From contig JAHLFP010000031.1 of the NCBI GenBank assembly GCA_018883715.1, forward strand, positions 1 through 61,321: a stretch of DNA of 61,321 nt, read 5' to 3'. Position numbers and translations under genes: made by a program. Positions 57,056-61,321 of the stretch are shown in pieces (positions within the stretch are counted from its first letter, which is position 1; every line of letters begins with the position of its first letter). This DNA comes from Candidatus Allofournierella pullistercoris (GTDB lineage: Bacteria > Bacillota > Clostridia > Oscillospirales > Ruminococcaceae). The notes under the pieces were generated by a model, which was given only the letters and a program-made list of their open reading frames with translations, had not been told where the DNA came from and made no database searches.

Positions 57056-58525
57056 TTAATAGTTTTGATAGATAAAGGCGGATTTACCGAAAGAGCCGAA
57101 GAACAGGATGGCAAGGGCCAGCAGATAGTACAGAACCCAGCGCACCAAAAAGTGCCGTTTGCGAATCCAAAGAGCCACCGAGCCGGTGGCTTCCACCCGG
57201 TCGGTGATGAAGATGCCGATGGCACCCACCAAAGCGGTGGAGAGAGTCAGTCCGTATTGAGAAAAGCCTTGCATCAATTTCTCAAAAGGAATATCCCAGC
57301 CCTGGAACAGACCGATGTACACCGCAAGTGCCTCTCCACCGTACAAATCTGCGGCAAAAAACACGATGCAAGCGGTAAACAGCAGATAGACACAGATACG
57401 CTTGATGCCGTGCCGCAAGGGACGAATCCGATACAGGGGATTTTTTTCGTCCAGCTTGCTGCGCAGGGGCTGGGTGGTTTTGCTCAGCCACAAAATCATG
57501 CCGTTTAAAAAGCCCCAAATGAGATACCCCACACTGGCGCCGTGCCAAAGGCCACTGACCACAAAGGTGAATACGCTGTTAAACCACTGCCGCAGGGGGG
57601 AGCACCGGTTGCCCCCAAGGGGAATGTACAAATAATCCCGGAACCAGCTGGACAAGCTGATATGCCAGCGCCGCCACAACTCAGGGTAGCTGAGGCTGCT
57701 GAAGGGACGACGGAAGTTTTCCATCAAATCAAATCCCAAAATCCGACCTGCACCGATGGCGATGTCACAGCAACCGGAGAAGTCCAGATACAACTGGTAG
57801 CTGAACAAAAGGCTGGCGGCAAGCAGGTAAGGCCCTGCCACCCCCTCCGGTTTGGCATAGATGGTACTGACAAAGGTGGAAAGGCCATCCGCCAACACCA
57901 TCTTTTTGAAGTAGCCCCACAGCATCCGGAATGCTCCGCCGCTCATACGGTGGTAATCAAAGGGGTGGGGATGGTGAAACTGGGGGAGCAGGTGGGGGGC
58001 TCGCTCGATGGGGCCGGTGAAGATACAGGGGAAAAAGCTGACGAACAGGGCATAATGCACCGGATTTTTCACCGGTTTTTGCCGTCCCAGGTACACATCA
58101 AACAGATACCCCATGCTTTGGAACAAAAAGTAGCTCAGACCCAAGGGTGCGATTAAATCCAGCTTGGGCAGGTTCCAGTCCTGCCCGATGGCTTCGCCCC
58201 CCTGATGGACAAGCTGGGAGATAAAATCATAGTATTTATAGCGAATTAGGCACAAAAGGCTAAAGCCCACAACCGTTGCCAGAATAGCTCGTTTCAGCCA
58301 TGGGAAGCGTTGCAGGGACTTTTCCCCCAGCAACAGGCCGCCAATCCAGGTAAGGGTGGTGGCGGTGATAAGCACCCAGACCAGCCGGGCATTTTGGGGC
58401 TGATACAGATAAAAGGCATAGCTTGCCAGCAGTAGAAAATAGGGTTTAGCTACCCTTGGCATACAATAAGTAAGTACCGCACACACCGCAAAGAAAGCCA
58501 AAAAAATAGGCGTATTAAAGTCCAT
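57056..58525 (-). CDS. MBOAT family membrane-bound O-acyltransferase
   Basis: The 489-residue protein has about eleven membrane segments and the MBOAT pattern: WRRWHISLSSWFRDYLYIPLGGNRC in the middle and the catalytic His of SGLWHGAS (about 355). It passes an acyl group, usually acetyl, from the cytoplasm to the outer face, as DltB, AlgI and PatA do. It is first of a pair with the SGNH protein. A 135-base gap separates it from the DUF2304 gene upstream, with no clear promoter, so it may be part of the same unit as the GT genes. Confidence 0.92.
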   Translation of the reverse strand: MDFNTPIFLAFFAVCAVLTYCMPRVAKPYFLLLASYAFYLYQPQNARLVWVLITATTLTWIGGLLLGEKSLQRFPWLKRAILATVVGFSLLCLIRYKYYDFISQLVHQGGEAIGQDWNLPKLDLIAPLGLSYFLFQSMGYLFDVYLGRQKPVKNPVHYALFVSFFPCIFTGPIERAPHLLPQFHHPHPFDYHRMSGGAFRMLWGYFKKMVLADGLSTFVSTIYAKPEGVAGPYLLAASLLFSYQLYLDFSGCCDIAIGAGRILGFDLMENFRRPFSSLSYPELWRRWHISLSSWFRDYLYIPLGGNRCSPLRQWFNSVFTFVVSGLWHGASVGYLIWGFLNGMILWLSKTTQPLRSKLDEKNPLYRIRPLRHGIKRICVYLLFTACIVFFAADLYGGEALAVYIGLFQGWDIPFEKLMQGFSQYGLTLSTALVGAIGIFITDRVEATGSVALWIRKRHFLVRWVLYYLLALAILFFGSFGKSAFIYQNY

Positions 58526-58660
58526 GCAAAAAGCACACCTCGTTTCCTTGGTTTTGTGTTATCTGCTCCAAAAAGTCGGATACAGTGGGTTGTCGTTTGA
58601 AAACAAAGCCCTGTCAAGCAAGCGGGAAAGCAGCTGGGACAGGGCTGGCCAAAGACATTG

Positions 58661-59023
58661 TTATTTGGAGGAATCGCGTTCTTCCAGCTGGCGGATACGC
58701 TCCTCCAGCAAAGCGTTTACCTGGGTTAAGCGTTTGAGCCTGTCGGTGCAATCGGTGAGTGCGGCGCATAGAATCAGCAACACCAACAGCACAAAGCAGA
58801 ACAGCATCACAAATATAAGATTGGATACCACCTCAATCTGCACAAGTGCCCGAAGCATCTTGGCAAGGTCTGGCCAGATGGACAGCAGAAGCATAGAGCC
58901 GCCAAGGGTCAGCCACAAAAAGCTGTACCGAATGCTGAGACGACCCCATTTTACCATGTAAATAACCAAAATCGAGAACAACAAGGAGCCGACAAACAGC
59001 AGGCTTTGGAACCAAATTGTCAT
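58661..59023 (-). CDS. DUF2304 membrane protein, second copy
   Basis: The 120-residue protein has three hydrophobic segments (about 5-24, 33-50, 62-85) and a charged C-terminal coiled coil (RLKRLTQVNALLEERIRQLEER), like the DUF2304 protein at 4.0 kb but shorter. It overlaps the preceding GT2 by four bases (ATGA), as in other DUF2304/GT2 pairs. AAAGGA lies eight bases before the ATG. It may hold the GT2 at the membrane and raise its activity. A longer frame to 59182 runs into the GT2. Confidence 0.8.
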   Translation of the reverse strand: MTIWFQSLLFVGSLLFSILVIYMVKWGRLSIRYSFLWLTLGGSMLLLSIWPDLAKMLRALVQIEVVSNLIFVMLFCFVLLVLLILCAALTDCTDRLKRLTQVNALLEERIRQLEERDSSK

Positions 59024-59730
59024 GTTCTTTTTCCTTTCCGGCGTGCGCCCAGACGATGAATCACCAGCGCAAGGCTTACCTTTGCCATATAGGAGATACT
59101 TTTGAAGGCACGGATGGAGGAAACACCACCCTGGCGCTCTTCCATTTCCACCGCAACCTCTCCCACCGCAAAGCCGTTGCACAAGGCGGTGATAATGGCT
59201 TCCGGTTCGGGGTAATCCTGAGCGTAGTCACGGGCAAAATAGGCGGTCATCTGCCTGTTACAGGCTCGATAGCCGCTGGTTACATCCAGAATTCGCTCCC
59301 CGGTGAGAAGATGAATCAAACCGCTGAGAAACCGGATGCCCATCCGGCGCATAAGACTGGTCTGGAAGCCTTTTTTCTCGATAAAGCGGCTTCCAATGCA
59401 CATATCCAGCTTACCCTCGGCAACGGGGGCGATGACCTGCTGTAAAAAGTGGGGGTCATGCTGTCCATCCCCGTCCATCTGTACCGTTATATCATAGTCA
59501 TGCTCCATGGCGTACAGATAACCGGACTGCACCCCGCCCCCAATGCCCAGATTCAAGGGCAGATTCAGATGGTGAATTCCGTGTTCCCGTAAGATGGACA
59601 GGGTATTGTCGGAAGAGCAATCGTTCACCACCAGATAATCCACCTGGGGGCAGAGGGTTGTAAGACGCTGTACCACGGCCAGAATATTTTCCGACTCGTT
59701 GTAACAGGGGATAATAACCAAAACCTTCAA
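59020..59730 (-). CDS. GT2 glycosyltransferase, polyprenyl-phosphate sugar synthase type, second copy
   Basis: The 236-residue protein is similar to the GT2 at 4.4 kb: VLVIIPCYNESENI, LVVNDCSSDNT, MDGDGQHDPHF metal motif, CIGSRFIEKKGFQTS and VTSGYRA. It makes a polyprenyl-phosphate sugar on the inner membrane face. The start is taken as TTG at 59730, ten bases after GAGGTGA; an ATG at 59760 lies inside the previous gene and would add ten residues. It is encoded after a WbuB-like GT4 and before the DUF2304 partner. Confidence 0.85.
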   Translation of the reverse strand: MKVLVIIPCYNESENILAVVQRLTTLCPQVDYLVVNDCSSDNTLSILREHGIHHLNLPLNLGIGGGVQSGYLYAMEHDYDITVQMDGDGQHDPHFLQQVIAPVAEGKLDMCIGSRFIEKKGFQTSLMRRMGIRFLSGLIHLLTGERILDVTSGYRACNRQMTAYFARDYAQDYPEPEAIITALCNGFAVGEVAVEMEERQGGVSSIRAFKSISYMAKVSLALVIHRLGARRKGKRT

Positions 59731-59737
59731 AGGAAGT

Positions 59738-60976
59738 TCACCTCGTTGTATCAGTGTCACTGCGGCCCAAAAGTGCCTGTTGCAGTTGCGCTAAAACCTG
59801 ACTGCGCTGGTACTGTGCCCGATAGTAGGCCAGGGCATTTTGCCCCATTGTTTGCCGTCGCTCCGGGCTGTCATGGTAGAGCCGCAGAATAGACTGGGTC
59901 AGTGCATCCACATCCTCAGCCGCACTGGTATAGCCACAGTCCGCCTCTTGCACGGCGGCGGCGCCCTCTCCGTCCATGCTGGCAAGAATGGGCTTTGCCG
60001 CCGCCATGTAGCTGGCAATTTTGGCGGGAACCGTCATGCCAAGGTCCGGGCTTGCGGACAGAGGGGCCACAAGTCCCTGGGCAAAATGGGTATAGCAGGG
60101 AATACGCTGGGGGGAGGTACTGCCTGCAAATAAAATGTACGATTCGGCATGCAAGGAATGTACTAGTTCTTCCAGCTGGGGACGGCTCATTCCATCCCCT
60201 ACAAGCACAAGGCGCAAATCTTCTGCTCCCTGCTCATGGGCCTGTACCACCGCCTTGATGACGGTGTCCAGACTTTGGGCCGGGCTAAAGTTGCCTGCAA
60301 AGAGCAACACAAATCCCTTGCCATACCGGGCGGATAGTTCCGCATCCTCCATGGGCTGTGCATAAAAGTCCTCACAATGCTGGGGAATCACCCAAACCTT
60401 GCTGGGGTCTTTTTTGGTGCGCTCCACCAGGCGCTGTTTTAAGGACTGGCTCATGGCAATCAGTTGGTCCGCCTGGCGGTAGTGCCAATCGCTGACCGCC
60501 TGGGCGATTTCTCGCAGACAGCGGTCTTTCACTGGTAGTACGCTGTATAAATTTTCCGGCCAGATGTCCAGCACATAGCTGGTCAGGGGAATTTTCTTCC
60601 ATTTGGAGTAGACAATGGCGGGAAAATTCATCAGAACCGGGCTGGTGTTGTAGCACAGAATGGCATCATAGTTGCCAGGCAGTCGCCACAGGTGGAACAA
60701 AGCCATAAAAGGCCAGCTTACATAATTCAGGAAAATCATGGGGCCGGTGTTGCCCTTGCGGGGGATTTCCCCGGCACGAAATATCTCCGCCCCAAAATGA
60801 TGCTCCCGGCGGGGGCTGGTGTAGTGGTAGCCCTCAAACCATTCCCCTTTGGGATAGTTGGGCAGTCCGCACAGCACATCCACCTGAATCCCCTGCTGGG
60901 TAAAGCCCTCCACAATGTCATTGATGCGGAACGGCTCGGGCCAGAAATGCTGGCTCACCACTAAAATTCGTTTCAC
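59738..60976 (-). CDS. GT4 glycosyltransferase, WbuB-like
   Basis: The 412-residue enzyme starts MKRILVVSQHFWPEPFRINDIVEGF, the pattern of WbuB-type transferases, which use UDP-N-acetyl-L-fucosamine in several O-antigen loci. Further motifs are LLFAGNFSPAQSL and the donor-site region PLSASPDLGMTVPAKIASYMAAAKPIL. The next gene upstream is the 2-epimerase that would supply such a sugar. No standard E-x7-E is obvious, as is usual for this subgroup. The site before the ATG (AACGAAAGGGCG) is modest. Confidence 0.85.
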   Translation of the reverse strand: MKRILVVSQHFWPEPFRINDIVEGFTQQGIQVDVLCGLPNYPKGEWFEGYHYTSPRREHHFGAEIFRAGEIPRKGNTGPMIFLNYVSWPFMALFHLWRLPGNYDAILCYNTSPVLMNFPAIVYSKWKKIPLTSYVLDIWPENLYSVLPVKDRCLREIAQAVSDWHYRQADQLIAMSQSLKQRLVERTKKDPSKVWVIPQHCEDFYAQPMEDAELSARYGKGFVLLFAGNFSPAQSLDTVIKAVVQAHEQGAEDLRLVLVGDGMSRPQLEELVHSLHAESYILFAGSTSPQRIPCYTHFAQGLVAPLSASPDLGMTVPAKIASYMAAAKPILASMDGEGAAAVQEADCGYTSAAEDVDALTQSILRLYHDSPERRQTMGQNALAYYRAQYQRSQVLAQLQQALLGRSDTDTTR

Positions 60977-61005
60977 ATAATCGCCCTTTCGTTAGCGGGG
61001 GAGGA

Positions 61006-61321
61006 TTAGAATTTTCTCCACACCATCTTGTTTACCACACCCACATAGCTTTGGATGATTTTCACAACCTTGTTGGACACATCCTCCACATAGCAGGGAA
61101 CAGGGATGCCCAAATCACCGTTTTGGTTCATGGCCACAGCGGTTTCCACGGCCTGTTCCACCCCGCCTTCCTGAATGCCGGCCAGAATAAAGCAAGCTTT
61201 ATCCAGTGCTTCCGGACGCTCGGTGGAGGTACGGATGCAGACGGCAGGGAAGGAGTGACCAATGCTGGTGAAGAAGCTGGACTCTTCCGGCAGGGTGCCG
61301 GAGTCGCTCACCACACAGAAC
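61006..61321 (-). CDS. UDP-HexNAc 2-epimerase, 3' end (non-hydrolysing; FnlC/CapG or WecB type)
   Basis: Only the last 104 codons or so are inside the window; the gene continues to the right. VVSDSGTLPEESSFF, then FPAVCIRTSTERPEALDKACFILAG, and the end EDVSNKVVKIIQSYVGVVNKMVWRKF match the C-terminus of non-hydrolysing UDP-GlcNAc 2-epimerases. The end is closer to FnlC/CapG, which makes UDP-L-FucNAc, than to plain WecB, as I remember the families. It precedes the WbuB-like GT4 by 29 bases and is likely in one operon with it. Confidence 0.85.
   Translation of the reverse strand, partial: FCVVSDSGTLPEESSFFTSIGHSFPAVCIRTSTERPEALDKACFILAGIQEGGVEQAVETAVAMNQNGDLGIPVPCYVEDVSNKVVKIIQSYVGVVNKMVWRKF

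Noticed and set aside
1-61321. CRISPR arrays, tRNA or rRNA genes, insertion sequences, prophage
   Set aside because: Looked for by eye on both strands; no direct-repeat array, tRNA cloverleaf pattern, transposase or phage gene was recognised. A tRNA search program could still find a missed tRNA.

Overview
The window looks like chromosomal DNA of a Gram-positive, spore-forming, anaerobic clostridium, most likely of the Oscillospiraceae/Ruminococcaceae type. The support is AGGAGG-type ribosome binding sites, a T-box in front of pheST, IreB, a CD1247-type acidic protein, both dipicolinate synthase subunits, an orphan MazF, single-membrane export genes and a G+C content that looks to be in the mid-50s. 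No tRNA, rRNA, transposase, prophage or CRISPR array was seen. Species cannot be decided from the sequence.

Layout. 0-3.5 kb: rpsU, a YqeG-type HAD phosphatase, an endonuclease IV-type TIM barrel protein, efp, an acidic Cys-rich protein and a small unknown. 3.5-4.0 kb: gene-free, with short repeats. 4.0-9.7 kb (minus): a side-chain glycosylation operon with a DUF2142 multi-pass protein, a GT2-GtrA fusion, a GT4, a polyprenyl-phosphate-sugar-synthase-like GT2 and a DUF2304 membrane protein. 9.8-23.6 kb (minus): a tight 12-gene operon of ten glycosyltransferases plus an ABC exporter (Wzm/Wzt with a C-terminal extension), apparently driven by one strong promoter near 23.6 kb. 23.7-32.6 kb: housekeeping genes (ireB, pheT, pheS with T-box, acpS, mazF, murC, dpaA, dpaB, 5-formyl-THF cyclo-ligase). 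32.7-40.8 kb (plus): a D,D-carboxypeptidase, then rfbC, a second Wzm/Wzt pair with a short ATPase, two tandem-domain GT2 proteins and a small GNAT-like protein. 40.9-45 kb: a Crp/Fnr regulator with a flavin reductase that has a basic tail, and a divergent NitT/TauT-like ABC transporter. 45-51 kb: an MBL/beta-CASP protein, hemW, a Bax-inhibitor-1 protein, a Wzy-like membrane protein, a YfcE-type phosphodiesterase and luxS. 51.3-55.4 kb: a four-gene iron-siderophore uptake operon behind a leader with two DtxR-like palindromes and a terminator hairpin. 55.6-61.3 kb (minus): an SGNH/MBOAT O-acylation pair, a second DUF2304/GT2 pair, a WbuB-like GT4 and the 3' end of a UDP-HexNAc 2-epimerase.

The most interesting system is the cell-surface polysaccharide machinery. 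It covers more than half of the window, in four blocks that together supply backbone glycosyltransferases, two ABC exporters of different design, two pairs resembling GacI/GacJ (a GT2 making a lipid-linked sugar with a small DUF2304 partner), a GtrA flippase domain, a GT-C-like DUF2142 protein, a possible Wzy-like polymerase and O-acylation genes. By gene content it resembles the streptococcal rhamnose-polysaccharide (Gac/Rgp) pathway, here in a spore former and split among housekeeping genes. Product structure and the assignment of individual transferases are inference.
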